Positions 1 through 10,999 of a stretch of 64,000 nt of DNA are shown piece by piece. The position numbers were made by a program, and so were the translations under genes. Numbering within the stretch: the stretch's first letter is position 1; the number at the start of each line of letters is the position of its first letter. The DNA comes from Ovis canadensis (taxonomy: Eukaryota; Chordata; Mammalia; Artiodactyla; Bovidae): contig NC_091251.1 of assembly GCF_042477335.2 (NCBI RefSeq), forward strand, positions 91,527,501 to 91,591,500, written 5' to 3'. The notes below the pieces were generated by a model. That model saw nothing but the letters and a program-made list of their open reading frames with translations, was not told where the DNA came from and made no database searches.

Positions 1-551
1 AAATATTTTTAAAATAAATAAATATACATATATGGCAAACAAACAATGGTAACTCTTTAATACATATTTCCTTATTAGTGAGACTGAACACATCTTTATA
101 TTTGTACATTTTACATTTGCCTCTTCAAAACAACTCCTTCCTGTCCTCTCGAGATTGCCCACTGAGCTCACATCTGAGTCTCAGCCTTTCCTCTTTCAGG
201 ACTGGGGAGCTCCAGCTTCTGGTTTGAGCTCTCTCCCACCAGCTCCTCTCAGGCCTGGTCTGAAGGGCAGTCCCTGGGGCTCCCAGAGCTGCCCAGAACC
301 CAGGGTGGGGCAAGGCCCAGTCTTCCCAGGGGGACCCCTGCTCCCTCACCATCCCCTGCTCACCTTCCCCTGCTGCCAGGCCTGCCCCTCAGTGTCCCTC
401 CCCATGGAGACCTGGGTGCCCTGGGATTGCCTGGGCCCTGCTCTCTGGGTAAGCATGGGTCACCTCGGGGTGGGGGGTCTTGCTTTCTGAGTAAGCACGG
501 GTCACCCCGGGAAGGGCAGAGGCCAAGCCTGATCGCTGCCTTTTCTTTCAG
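1..551 (+). other. GALNT16: GALNT16 intron, 5' part cut by window edge
   Basis: GC-rich intron sequence before the first visible GALNT16 exon. Two near-copies of a short unit (gtaagcatgggtcacc-like at about 448 and 491) form a local tandem duplication. Open frames here are short and overlap on both strands; nothing else is recognised. Confidence 0.5.
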
Positions 552-693
552 TGTCCCCGTGAAGGAAGTGCTCCCGGGCATCATTAAGCAGGGGACTAAT
601 TGTTTAGAATCCCAGGGCCAGGACACAGCTGGTAACTTCCAGCTCGGAATGGGGATCTGCAGAGGGTCTGCCAAGAACCCCCCAGCGGCCCAG
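552..693 (+). CDS. GALNT16: GALNT16 exon, start of lectin domain
   Basis: The acceptor is ttttctttcag ending at 551 and the donor is gtacgt from 694. The first base completes a codon begun in the upstream exon; the last codon, CAG, is complete. It encodes VPVKEVLPGIIKQG, then NCLESQGQDTAGNFQLGM and CRGSAKNPPAAQ, the junction from the catalytic part to the first lectin repeat. Confidence 0.92.
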
Positions 694-3600
694 GTACGTT
701 GCTTGGGACCTCCGGATCAGGCCCAGGAGAGGGGTTAGGGGCCTCCATCTGCACAGTCTCATCCTCTCTCTTGTCTACACCCTCCACAAACCCACTTTTC
801 CAAGGACCCTGCCAGCTGCCCCTCACACTCTGCTCCTTGGGTCTGCTCCTGCCACACTCCACCCACGTTGTGGCCTGTCACACAGTTGCCGCCTGAGCAC
901 CACCTGCTTTCTGCTTGCAGGGGCAGAAATGCCACCCAAACAGAACTCAGTACTCTCCTCGGATGCAGCTGTGGGCAGCCTGCATAGACAGGCATCAGAG
1001 TGTCCAACATATGAGAGTTGCTGCACCCACGTCAAACTAGAACAGGTTGTGGAGACCCCGGCATGGACCTGACCCCAGCTGTCCTGCTCCCATGTCCTGT
1101 CTTTCTTCCCATCCCTTGAGCATCCTTTCATACATCCTCTGGCTGGCTCCAGCTAAGCTTCTCGATCCCAATATTTTATGATGAAAAAGTTCAAACATAT
1201 AGAAAAGTTGAAACAATTGTACAGTGATTAGCCATCCACCCATCCCTAGTATTTATAGAAAATTCTACCAAAATACACAGTGTATTTGCTTTATCATCTG
1301 TCTACCTATCTATCCATTCATTGCTGTATTTTTTGGCTCAGGCAACCCACTCCAGTATTCTTGCCTAGAGAATCCCATGGACAGAGGAGCCTGGTAGGCC
1401 ACAGTCCACGGGGTTGCAAAGAGTCGGACACAGCTTCACCTTCTTTCACTTTCTGCTCCTTATCTTGCAGGCGTGGCTCTTCACTGACCATCTCATCCAG
1501 CAGCAGGGGAAGTGCCTCGCTGCCACCTCCACCTCCGTCTCCCCAGGGTCCCTGGTCGTACTGCAGGCGTGCAACCCAAGAGAAGGCAGGCAGGTAAGGT
1601 AACCTTGCCCCCACGCACAGGTTGACCAGCAGCCCAGGGGAACATAGTGAAGATGTGACATATAGACTCAAATAAGCCCTCCAGAGTGAGGACTGGGGAT
1701 GCCTAAGCCTGTATCCAGGCAAGTCCGTTGTTTTCCTCATGACGAAGTACTTTGGGTAAACAGTTGTTAAATGTCCATCCCGCATCCTGTGAGCTCCATG
1801 CGGGCTCACTATTTTTATCTTGTCAACACCGTATCCCTAGTCCCTGACAACCAGTACAGCCAAAACAAATGTGAGGTTTTAACGAGAACCCGTGCCAGGG
1901 GTTTTACGTAGATCATCTCATCTAATCCTCCCAGCAGCCCAGCAACCTGGGCCTTAGTGTGTGCATGCGGGCATGCTAAGTCGCTTCAGTCATGTCTGAT
2001 TCTTTGCGACCCCATGGACTGTAGCCCGCCAGGTTCCTCTGTCCATGGGATTCTCCAGGCAAGAATACTGGAGTGGGTTGCCATGCCCTCCTCCCGGGAA
2101 TCTCTCCAACCCAGAGATCAAACCTGCATCTCTTATGTCTCCCGCATTGGCAGGCAAGTTCTTTACCTCTAGCACCACCTGGGAAGCCCCAGGCCCTAGT
2201 CCTAACCCCATTTTAAAAGTGATAAACTGAAGCTCCTTGAGTTTAAGAAATGTATCAGATCACACCGCTGTGAAGGGGTGGAGCTGAGATTCAAACCCAG
2301 TGTGACTCCTAAGGCCACAATCCTGCCCCAGCACATAGTAGGTGTTCAGTAATATCTCCTGTCTGATGGCTGGTTGGGGAAACTGAGACCCAGCCAGGGT
2401 GCTTTCCAAGCTGGCATGCCGGTCTCATGTGAACACTGCCTTCTCCACTTGTCAAGCTTTCACTTGCCCTGTTTTCACTAATCCTGGCAGACAGGTCAGG
2501 CTTGCCTGTTGAGGAAGAAACAGATGCTCAGAGAGAGCAGTCACTTGCTCAGGACACACAGAGTCAGCCCCGCTCCATTCCTGGCTGAGAGGGCTGCTCA
2601 TCTGCCCGGGAATGGACCAGAAGGCCAGAGTTCTGCTTCAGCCCCTCCTCTGCCCGCCCCTTCTCGGTAGTCCCCACTGTGCCTGACCCTGGCCAGTTCC
2701 CTGGCCAGCTTGCAGGGCAGTGGAGGGGCAGGAGGGCGCCTGGCCTCTCCTTCAGCCGCCAGGGCTTTCTTGCCTCCCCCTTTCCTGTTGCCTGGGTCAG
2801 CTCTTTGTTCAGGGATGACTAGCAGATTGCTATTTCATTCTGGAAAAGCAACCAGATCCTTCCTCTCCCTCCAGCCTCCGCTATGTATGTGCGTGTGAGT
2901 GTATGAGAGAGAGAGAGGCTTGAGTGCCATAGTCTGCTCGCTGGCTGGGACTCTGCAGCACGACCTGCCAGCCCCTACCTTCACTGCCCCTGCAGGGATG
3001 CGTGTCTCCAGGCTCCCCTTCACCCGGGGTGCTGGCTTCTATGAGAGTCAAGCCTTGAGCCCACTCCCACCCACTCCTCGGTGAGGCCAAAGTCAAGGCA
3101 GTAGCTCCCAGGGCAGCCACCCCTCTCTGTGTTCCCCTTCATGCTGACCCAGGACTCCTAGGAATCTCTTTGGCCACATTCCTTCTGCCCTGCAGGTCCT
3201 ACAGGGCCCCCAACAGCGGAGCCCCTCTTCCAGAAGGACAAGGGTGAGCACTGTCCCACTACCAATGACTTCTCAAGTCTGGGCCTCCGTTCCTAGTCCT
3301 CTGTTGACCCCATTTCTGAGGCCACCTGGGTATCAGTTGTGGGAGAGATACCTGTGCAGAGCGGTGTCACCCTCTTCACCTCTCTGAGCCTCCATCTCCT
3401 CACTTATAAAATGAAGGGCTCCCTCCCTGCTCTCCCTTGGAAGGAATCTACAAGAACTGAGACTGTGGCAATGGAAGGGCCCCGTGAGATGGTATTTTTT
3501 CTCTGGCCAAGCTAGAACCTAGTGACCAGGAGACTCTGGGGGAGGGACCCCAAGACTGTGTCTGATGGCACCAACAGGAAATGAGAATCCCATGATTTGG

Positions 3601-4617
3601 GGAGCACTTCCTCATGACTGATCGATTCAGTCTTTACATTCATTCTTCATAGAACAAAACTAGATGAAAGATGGATGAAAGAATGGCATGGCCCAGCAAT
3701 GCCCAGCCGGGGAACATGGCCAGCCCCTCCCAGGGGGTCAGAGACTAGAAGACCACAGGCAGTAGGATGCTGTGAGTTCCAGAGGGACCAAAGGCTCTGT
3801 CCTGCCCACTGCCCAGGACCTTTAAGCCAGGAATCCCTCTCTGCTGGGACCGCATGGGCAAGAAAGCCTGGTTCTCAGCCATCTGTATCCCCCAGCCCGC
3901 ACTCCTCAGGGAAATCCAGACCCTGCAGCACCGCCCCCACACCTTCCACCTTGTTTCCACCTCCCAGATGGTTCCCTTCTCTGCCCACGCCGTCTCCCCC
4001 TGCAACTGAGGCTGCTCATCTCCCTTCTAACAGTGGCTCCAGCAAGTACATGGCCCCTCCCACCCAGAAACTAGGACCCCACCTGCAGCAGATCTTCAGC
4101 TGCAACCAAAGAGACTGTGCCTCTGTCTAAAGGGAAGCTGGAAATGCAGATTTCTATGTGACGACTAAGCCAAACTTTAGATAAGCGCTGTGCAGGCCAA
4201 ACAAAATCCACCTCTGGGTTACATGCAGCCCGTGGACCTCTGATCTAGACAGTAACTTCATGCCAACCTATGGAAGCAAGAACACATCAGGAGGGCCGGG
4301 TTTAAAGCTTGTATGTGGGGTGCAGTGCCTCTTGTCCTTAGTGCAAAGGACACAGACTATTTAAACGGGACTGTGTCCTAGGGCCACTTACCCTCGTGTA
4401 ATGCGGGTACGGATGTTATTATTATTATTATTAATCCTTGTTTTTCTCTCCCCCACCCCTTTTCTGCCTCTCCCCTCAGAGATGGAGGAGAAAAGCCTCT
4501 TTCATCCAGCATTCAGTCAGCGGCCTCTGCCTGGAGGCCAAGCCCGCCCAGCTGGTGACCAGCAAGTGCCAGGCTGACGTCCCAGCCCAGCAGTGGCAGC
4601 TGTTGCCGCACACATGA
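552..4617 (+). CDS. GALNT16: GALNT16, last three coding exons (partial gene)
   Basis: Polypeptide N-acetylgalactosaminyltransferase 16 is a Golgi type II membrane enzyme that moves GalNAc from UDP-GalNAc onto Ser/Thr of proteins, the first step of mucin-type O-glycosylation. The visible coding parts are join(552..693, 1471..1593, 4480..4617); the catalytic domain lies upstream of the window. The translation is C-terminal ricin-type beta-trefoil lectin sequence: NCLESQGQ, then LGMGICRGSAKNP, AWLFTDHLIQQQGKCLAATS, CNPREG, SGLCLEAKPAQLVTSKC and a closing QQWQLLPHT followed by a stop. The CLE/CLA motifs and QxW match the carbohydrate-binding repeats of the family. Splice sites are canonical and the two internal junctions are in phase 0. 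I matched the gene to GALNT16 from memory of its C-terminus, and the ERH-SLC39A9 neighbourhood agrees. A close paralogue (GALNT2/14 group) is the only realistic alternative. Confidence 0.93.
1338..1453 (+). mobile_element. Bov-tA SINE remnant abutting a GALNT16 acceptor
   Basis: It matches the Bov-tA body (caacccactccagtattctt, then ggagcctggtaggc and gcaaagagtcggacac) and a degraded tail caccttctttcactttc. The middle of the element is missing. The recognisable tail ends about 18 nt before the acceptor AG of the exon at 1471. Confidence 0.8.
1471..1593 (+). CDS. GALNT16: GALNT16 exon, middle lectin repeat
   Basis: This is a 41-codon exon between acceptor tatcttgcag (AG at 1469-1470) and donor gtaagg at 1594, in phase 0 at both ends. 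It encodes AWLFTDHLIQQQGKCLAATS followed by a Ser/Val-rich stretch and LQACNPREGRQ. The sequence just before its acceptor comes from a Bov-tA SINE (see findings). Confidence 0.93.
1850..2340 (-). repeat. MIR SINE split by a Bov-tA insertion
   Basis: MIR-like sequence lies on both sides of the Bov-tA at 1971-2190: catctcatctaatcctcccagcag on the left, and gagctgagattcaaacccag with the tail cagcacatagtaggtgttca on the right. The flanks ggccttagt and ggccctagt look like an aged target-site duplication of the Bov-tA. Confidence 0.6.
1971..2190 (-). mobile_element. Bov-tA SINE
   Basis: Antisense Bov-tA: cttcagtcatgtctgattct through ccatgggattctccaggc to the tRNA-derived head caccacctgggaagcccc. 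It sits in the last GALNT16 intron, inside a MIR. Confidence 0.9.
2340..4479. other. GALNT16: Remainder of last GALNT16 intron
   Basis: Moderately GC-rich intron. MIR-like pieces are visible at about 2,480-2,580 (cagatgctcagagagagcag) and 3,370-3,440 (ctccatctcctcacttataa). A short (GA)n tract lies near 2,905. The 151-codon open frame around 3,675-4,130 has no recognisable domain. No gene is called. Confidence 0.5.
4480..4617 (+). CDS. GALNT16: GALNT16 terminal coding exon
   Basis: The acceptor is tctgcctctcccctcag, ending at 4479. The reading frame starts RWRRKASFIQHSVSGLCLEA and ends QQWQLLPHT with TGA at 4615-4617. This is the last lectin repeat with its QxW motif. The 2.9 kb intron before it holds a Bov-tA, MIR copies and a short (ATT)n run at about 4,415-4,432 close to the acceptor. 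Confidence 0.93.
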   Translation, partial: RWRRKASFIQHSVSGLCLEAKPAQLVTSKCQADVPAQQWQLLPHT

Positions 4618-5863
4618 CCGTAGCCCCCGGCCTCCTGTACCTTTTGCATGAGACTTTGGGACCAGAAGGGGGTTGGGGTGGGGAAGTGTAAAGCAGGCCG
4701 TCTCCATCTCGTCACATTTCTGCCGGAATCATCAGCCAACACCGCTGCCACAACACACGATGCTCCAAAGCTTGGATGGGGAGGACGCAGGGGGAATGCC
4801 CTGCTTGCTGTCCTGGCCACCACCCGGCCTTGCCTGGGGATAACTGGACTGCGACTGGGCAGCCTGGCCCTTTGTTACTGCCCTTCACCCTCCCAAGGCC
4901 TGGACAATGGTTTGGGGCCTCTCCTCGTGGGCTGGGAAAAGGAGGACAGCAGTTCCCCTGAGTCTTGCTGGGCCCTGGGGGCCTGCCTGTGGGGTCGGGC
5001 ACAAGAGGAGAGCGTGGGCAGCCGTGGACAGGAGGCAGGTGGAAGGCAGAGGGAGGGGCAGCCTGTGGGCAGGTGGGGAACAGGAAGAAGTGAGCCGCTC
5101 AGGGGTCTGTCCCGGGCAGGTGCTGGGTTGGGGGCGGGAGGGATGGGAGCCAGGGCCAAGGATGGGTGAGCCGCAGAAAGACGGGAACAGAAAAGCTGCA
5201 AAGCACGGGAAAGAATTGGTCTCGCCCAGGGACCTAGTTCCTCCCAGGGTGCAGTGCCTCCAGGCCCGCGCTCTGCTTCCCACGTTCTCAGCAAGGCGCT
5301 GCAGGGGCACCTCCAGGGGCAGCCTCGGGACCCAGTTCATTAAACAGATCCCACTTCTGTTTGGATATGTGTCAAGATCAGACCTCTCCCTTGGGCCTTA
5401 AAGACCAGCAGGTTCCCTGAGCGCTGCTTGGGTGCACCGGGTGGACCCCCGTAAGGGCAGGCGCCACTGAGCAGCTCCGTCCTCCCTGCTAGTGTTTGAC
5501 TCCTGCCTTCTCTAAAGCCCTTGCCTCTGTAAATACAGCATCATTACAGGGTCAGGGCACAGGGCGGTAAGAACGGGGAGCATCGGTAAGCCATGGGGAC
5601 CGTCATCCAGGCTGGACTCCCCCACTGCCGGAAGGAGGCCCTCGGGGCTCGCCTACTGCAGCGGCCAGCAGGCTGGCTGGCGGCCCCAGTTTGTACAGAG
5701 TTCCGAGTTCCTTCTCACACCCACTGGGCCTCTCTCCCCCTCCCCCAGGGCCTGGTCTTGGAACTGCTTCTGCTATTAATATTTCCAACATTCCTCTTCC
5801 CCTGCCCCACTGGCTTAGGCCCAGTGATCTTAGGCAAAAGTCGGGTGATACCAGGATTCCTGC

Positions 5864-5890
5864 GGGGGTGGGGGGGTTGGGGGGGAGGGG
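5864..5890 (+). promoter_or_regulatory. GALNT16: G-quadruplex candidate in GALNT16 3' UTR
   Basis: Four runs of 5, 7, 7 and 4 G are separated by loops of 1, 2 and 1 nt (5864-5868, 5870-5876, 5879-5885, 5887-5890). This is an ideal tight G4 pattern on the sense strand, so the mRNA could fold if the 3' UTR is as inferred. Confidence 0.6.
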
Positions 5891-6588
5891 TTGTCTCCCA
5901 CCCAAAGCAAATCAGCCTGGAATGCCTAAGGAGTTCATAGATTCTGGAGGGCCCAAGAATCTCCTGAAATGGTCCCCCAAATAGTGCATGTGTGTGCATA
6001 TATGCACTGTCCTGGGGAGAGGATCCATGGATTGTCCCAGGTTCATGCAGAGGCCTCTGGTCCCCAGAGGGTCTGGCCTTTTCTGGATTGGAGCTGCTGC
6101 GCCCCTCCCCCTCCCTAGCGTGCCTCAACTGCGTTGGTCGTGCTCCCTCTGCACAGCCTTGGGGCTGTGGCCCGCCACACCCACCCTGGAGGGCTCTCAG
6201 TGGTTTCCTTCCACTTCCTGGCTCTCCGCAGTGCTCCTGGGCCTCAGCCTGCACCCTCTGCGCTCACAGCAAGGAGCCCTTGGCCCCCAGAGCCACACTT
6301 TTCCCATCCTCTGTGAGATGTTTATCCACCGCCATCTCCCTTGTGTGTGTGTCTGCCCCGGAGGGTAGCGTGGCCTTTGGGACAGGAATCTCGGGCATCT
6401 CTTACTGAAAGTAAGAGGACTGCCATTCAGCCTTTCAGAGGGCCCCCTCCTTCCCTGTGATTGGGGCCTCAGCACTTGTCAGCCTCCTTTGGGACTCAGC
6501 CCTGTTCTGTTTTTGCTTTTCCTCTTCTTGACCAAAGCATGTGCCACTCGCTGTCCCTGAGGACCTCGTCTTTATGAAAAACACCTGG

Positions 6589-6594
6589 AATAAA
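6589..6594 (+). terminator. GALNT16: Candidate GALNT16 poly(A) signal
   Basis: A canonical AATAAA about 1.97 kb after the stop codon. Cleavage would be expected near 6,605-6,620. A second AATAAA at 7627-7632 could serve a longer transcript form. Confidence 0.5.
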
Positions 6595-6639
6595 ACCACT
6601 TCTCACATGGGCACGTGCACCAGCGCCTTCCTTTTGATT

Positions 6640-8290
6640 CCAGAGCCAAGGCCTTCAGCACCTCCCTCCCTCCCTCTATTCCAGAAAACCGAGCACGCTC
6701 AACTCTCACCTCCTCCTGCACTTGGTAGCTTGCTCCTCCACCTATGTCCCCCTCCGTGGAACCTCAGGGACTCCTGGACAACAGGCTGGCTGCCCTGGGG
6801 GACGCCATGAGAGGGGGCAACTGGGACAGGCGCCCAGGCTCTTGTGACCTCATCATGGGACCCTACTTTGGGGCTTCGAAGTGGAAACCAAGGGGCTTCT
6901 CTGAATGCTTGTCTTTCGGTTTCGCCAGCCCTCTCTCCTTCCCTAGGTGCCAGCTGGTCCCTCTGAACTGCCCTTCCTCTCCCCTGCCACACAAGAAGGC
7001 AGCGGTAAAAATGCAGGTGGGGCAATTTTCCTAAGTAAAGTCAGCGAAGTCATTCCAGCATGAGTCTTACCACCCTAGCCTTGTTTGCTCGGGTAGCAGA
7101 TGCTCTGTCTAATGTTTCCATAGAAACCAATGGAAAGCCCCACCGTTTCTGTGATCAGAAACTGAACCTACTCAGGTAAAAATAAGCACGGCCTCGGCAC
7201 ACAGATGAACTGTAGTGGGCAGGCCAGCATGTGACTAAGCCTTCCCAGACACAGCCATTCCTGCCCCCACCCCGACCTGGTCTCAGGGTGGCTCATTTGG
7301 GATTCTCCAGAACTGACCACCAGGCCCGATGGTGATGGTTCCGAGCACACGACATGGCTACAGAGTCCATCTGTCCGTCATCCTCTCAAGGACCTCAGCC
7401 CACTGCCTTCTTGGGCCACCCTCCCAGACTGGCTGAGTCAGCGTTCCTTCCACTTGGGTCTAGCTTCACTCCCACCCTTGAAGGGCTCTGGTGCTGGCTT
7501 CTCCTGAGTCATGCTCTCTCTTGCCCTCCTCTAAGCCTCTCCAGAGGCCTGTTCTCTCTCTCACCCCTCTCTTTTTTCCCCCTGGGAACTAAGGCTATCT
7601 GCTGTTAACCAGCCCCTGGAGGATTCAATAAAGCCCCAGGGCTGGCCATTAATCACGAAAAGCCTTGGGCCTTATGTAACCGGAACCCATCAGAAAAGAG
7701 GAGTCTTCCAGAGTGCCCAGGGAGGGGAGGCGGGGCGGGGAGTCTGCGTGGAGCCAGCAGCAAGGGGTCCTCTGTCCCTCGCCTCTGTGACTTGCCTTCA
7801 CAAAGGCTTCTCCTGGAGAGACTCCTGCCTTCCCCGGGATGGGTATCTCCGCTCACAGCTAGGAGAATATCACCCAGCAGTCCTCCCAGCAGTCTGGCGC
7901 CCCCAGGCCTGCGGAGGATGGTTTCCAGTGGGGCATGGTCCTCTTCCCACCAAAGAAACAGGAAAGGAGGCCTGGAGAGGAAGGGCAGGAGTTCACGGTG
8001 TCCACAGCTTTATCCTGGTGAATGTTCGCAGTGTCTGTGGTATTTCTGAGTCCCCTGCGACGGTCTGTTTCCTCCAGAACAGGAAGAGGAGGACCCAGGC
8101 AGCTTCTCTCACCTTAAAAGTTCTTCACAGTCAGGCTCTTAGCAAAGACCTTGTGGTGGAGCAGGGAGGGGCCACTCTGTTCTGACCTGGCAGCTGGGCT
8201 GTGGGCAGCTGAGCTGGATGGAGGCTTTGGAGAGCTGGGAAGGGTGTAGCAGGAGTGGGGACCCAGAGACTCCCATCAGCCTGGAGCCAT
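6640..8290. other. Intergenic, no gene seen
   Basis: GC-rich sequence downstream of GALNT16 with overlapping short open frames on both strands and no recognised protein. Apart from the AATAAA at 7627 I see nothing specific. Confidence 0.4.
7627..7632 (+). terminator. Alternative downstream poly(A) signal
   Basis: Canonical AATAAA in ggattcaataaagccccagg, about 3 kb beyond the GALNT16 stop. Whether GALNT16 transcripts reach it cannot be told from sequence. Confidence 0.3.
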
Positions 8291-8475
8291 CCCAGTCTGC
8301 CACTAGCTAGCTGAAAAGTTACTTCATCTCCCAGCCTTGGTTTCCTCACCTGTGAAATGGGTTCACTTATAGCTCTCGAGGGTTTTTGTGAGGACTGGTT
8401 TATTTAATGACCGCAAAGCACCCAGCCCTTTCTACTGCTTAGTAAGTGTGTGTTATTGCTGCTATTAACAAGCAT
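8290..8475 (-). repeat. MIR SINE
   Basis: Typical MIR core: ccttggtttcctcacctgtg, then aaatggg and gtgaggactggtttatttaa, with the cagccctttctactgcttag tail. Confidence 0.75.
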
Positions 8476-8586
8476 TTTCTGAGTGCCTGCTGCATGTTGG
8501 GCACTTTGTCAGAGGTGAGGACACAAATGTAAACAAGACAGAAACGTTCTAGAACTGTTGTTCTAGCAGAGGAGATGGACAGATAC

Positions 8587-8800
8587 AGGCATGCGTGCGT
8601 GCTGTCTCTTCAGTCGTGTCTGACTCTGCGACCCTATGGACTGTAGCCTGCCAGGCATCTCTGTCCGTGGAATCCTCCAGGCAAGAATATTGGAGTGGGT
8701 TGCATTTCCTTCTCCAGGGGATCTTCCCAACCCAGGCATCGAACCCAGGTTTCCTGCATTGCAGGCAGATTCTTTACCACCTGAGCCACCAGGGAAGCCC
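8587..8800 (-). mobile_element. Bov-tA SINE with perfect target-site duplication
   Basis: A complete antisense Bov-tA flanked by identical ggacagatac at 8577-8586 and 8801-8810. The head ends gagccaccagggaagccc. The perfect 10-bp duplication argues for a fairly recent insertion. Confidence 0.93.
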
Positions 8801-8810
8801 GGACAGATAC

Positions 8811-10080
8811 ATAGGCACTAGATGATAAAACCACAGGGGAGGTGGCAGCTATGGGAGCATCACGGAGGGGCCTGGGAGCCAGGGAGTCATAATGCTTCCT
8901 GATTAGCTGGGCTCTACATTGACAAGACCTTCTGGGTTTTACCTGTCTCGGGCCAGGTAAAGCGTGGGCTGGGTGAGTCCCGATGAAGCCAGCTGGCCAT
9001 ACTAGCCCAGCTAGTGGACCAGGCTGTAATCAGAGAAGAATTCTAGATAGAACTACGGCAGCCGTTTAAACCCAAACAGATGTGTCGTCGTCTTCTTGAG
9101 CCAGTGACTATTCCTCCAGGGCTCAGTTTTCTTGGTCTGGGGAGGGCCAAGGAAACGGTGGGAAGAGATGGCCTGGAAAATGCAGTGATCCTTATGTGGA
9201 CAGAATGAGTACAAATGACCGGGGAGGTGTTCAGAAAGACTCGGCTTCTTCTTGCTCTCTTGATCCCTGGTTCCGGCTATCTCTGAGCTCTCAAGCAATC
9301 TGAAAATCAGACATGTCTTTCAACAATTCTTCTTTCAAATAAGCTGAGTGTCAAGGTACATCCAGATAACCTGCTGGAATCACCTGTGCTTGTTGGTGTG
9401 CTTGTGTCCAGGCTCCCACCTGGATCTGCTGACTCCCAGTTTCATCTGTGTGATGACGGGTGCCCCGGGCGACACTATGCTCATCACGTTTGCACTGCTC
9501 TGAAGCAGGGGGAGTGTGGAGGGGGGAAGCTGTGCCGGGGAGAGTCGGGCCAGCTGGCTGCAGACTGTGCACGCTGAATACACTGGGCCCCCGACCTCAC
9601 TGCGAGAGGAAGAAGCCAAGGGGGAGGCATGCAGCCCCTTGGGCTCCCTGGGAGCCAGATGAATGTGGAGACCAGGTTTGAGGGCCAGAGCAGAGCCAGA
9701 ACCGGCTCCCCCTTAAGGATAAATGCCCCCAGCTGGGAGGGAGAGCCCAGAACCAGGAGAGGAGTCAAGGGGCCTCACTGGGGCCTCTGCCACCATCTGG
9801 GTGAGAAGCGGCTGTCAGCAAGCCAGGAGGCTCTCTGAGGCCCATGTGGCTTGAAGCCCCCCAGCCCTCTAGGGCAGCTGCAGAGCTCCAGGCTCCTCTG
9901 CTTCCAGTCAAGGATGGCTCTAGCCCCGATGGACGCTGCTCTCCAGAGCCTGTTCTCCCTAGGGGTGGGAGTGTCAGCGGTTGTTAAGGTGCAAGCAGGT
10001 CACAGTGAGAAAATGGGAGCTCCCACCCTCTGCCCCTCACCCTGCAATCCAGCCAAACTGCCCTGCATCCTGTTTCAGGA
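8811..10080. other. Intergenic, no gene seen
   Basis: Mostly single-copy-looking sequence with a GC-rich part around 9,400-10,000. Open frames of 60-95 codons overlap in both directions without recognisable domains. Confidence 0.4.
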
Positions 10081-10084
10081 AGCT

Positions 10085-10430
10085 GTAGCTTGTCTTCTTT
10101 TGTTTATACCTTTGTGTTTCATCTACCCTCTTCTTATCCCCGTGGATCGAATGCTACCCATTTTCCAGACAAATGCTGCTTCCATAAGGAAACCTGCCCT
10201 ACCTTCCACCTGCCTGAAACCATCTCTCTGGCCTGTTTCTTCAGTATCTTGAATATTCCTCTCTGGCTGCAGTGAGCACCTTCTTCCTTACGCCTCCTTA
10301 TACCGGTGGACTTGTCTTCTCTCTTCTATTGAAACGGGACTATAGGACCTGTGTCCGCTTCAGCCTTGTACTTCCCACAGCAGGATCACAGAGCCTGGTT
10401 CTCAGACTCCCGGTAAATGCTGGCTTGTCC
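10085..10430 (+). repeat. Probable L2/MIR-age remnants
   Basis: Short stretches recall L2 3' ends (cataaggaaacctgccctac) and the cacagagcctggttctcaga type seen in old LINE/SINE tails. Heavily diverged; the family call is tentative. Confidence 0.35.
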
Positions 10431-10734
10431 AATGAATGAAATGAAAGATTGTAGCTGGGTTTTGCTTGTTTTGTTGCGAGTGATAAGGTGTTTTTGCATT
10501 TAGGAATCAGAACATTGCATTCAGAAAGCACTCAATCTGTATTTGTTCATTTTCTCTCTCACTTTTCTTTAAAAGCTTGGCATCTTCACGGCTCCACTCT
10601 TCCTGCTTATTAGTCTCTGAGCCCCAAAATGAAACACGGAGGACGCCGGGGGCTCCCACGATCAAGCATTTCCTGGGATCCCAGAACAGAATAGGGCTAC
10701 CACGCTTCCGTGAGGTAGGTTCTGGTGTGACCAC

Positions 10735-10825
10735 TTTAGGGATGAGGCAGTGGGGGCTCAGTCAGGAGAAGAAACTTGCCCAAGGACAAATAGCAAGTTT
10801 AAAACTGAGTCCCACAGAAGTGCAG
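10735..10825 (+). repeat. MIR fragment
   Basis: The segment agaagaaacttgcccaagga followed by aaatagcaagtttaaaactg matches the MIR core pattern (gaaacttgcccaaggtcaca-like). Confidence 0.6.
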
Positions 10826-10999
10826 GTGGTCCCACAGACAAGCAGCATCCGCAACGTGTGGGAACTTACTAGAAATGCAGACTCTTGAACTCCACCCAGA
10901 CCTGTTAAGTCAGAAATCCTGGGAGTGGTGTTCAGCCATCTAAGTTTAACAAGCCCCTGGGGCATTCTCATGCACACTGGGGTTTGAGAGCCACTGGTT
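10826..10999 (-). mobile_element. MER20 (hAT-Charlie) DNA transposon
   Basis: Reverse-complement MER20: gggaacttactagaaatgca, tcttgaactccacccagacc and the terminal part cactggggtttgagagccac. A non-autonomous, old eutherian element. Confidence 0.8.

Larger units (their letters stand above)
4618..6610 (+). other. GALNT16: Probable GALNT16 3' UTR
   Basis: This stretch runs from the stop codon to just after an AATAAA at 6589-6594. It is GC-rich and nearly free of recognisable interspersed repeats, unlike the flanking DNA, which fits transcribed UTR. Several 100-170 codon open frames overlap on both strands; none has family features and I read them as chance in GC-rich DNA. The G-run cluster at 5864-5890 lies here. 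The true 3' end is inferred, not shown. Confidence 0.6.

Noticed and set aside
4648-5401. Overlapping 100-170 codon open frames on both strands after GALNT16
   Set aside because: GC-rich 3' UTR sequence with few chance stops; frames overlap in several phases, low complexity, no domain or splice pattern.
8780-8800. CTCF-like core (ccaccaggg) in SINE heads
   Set aside because: The bases after the core (aagcc) depart from the usual GGC of CTCF sites; too weak to call without binding data.
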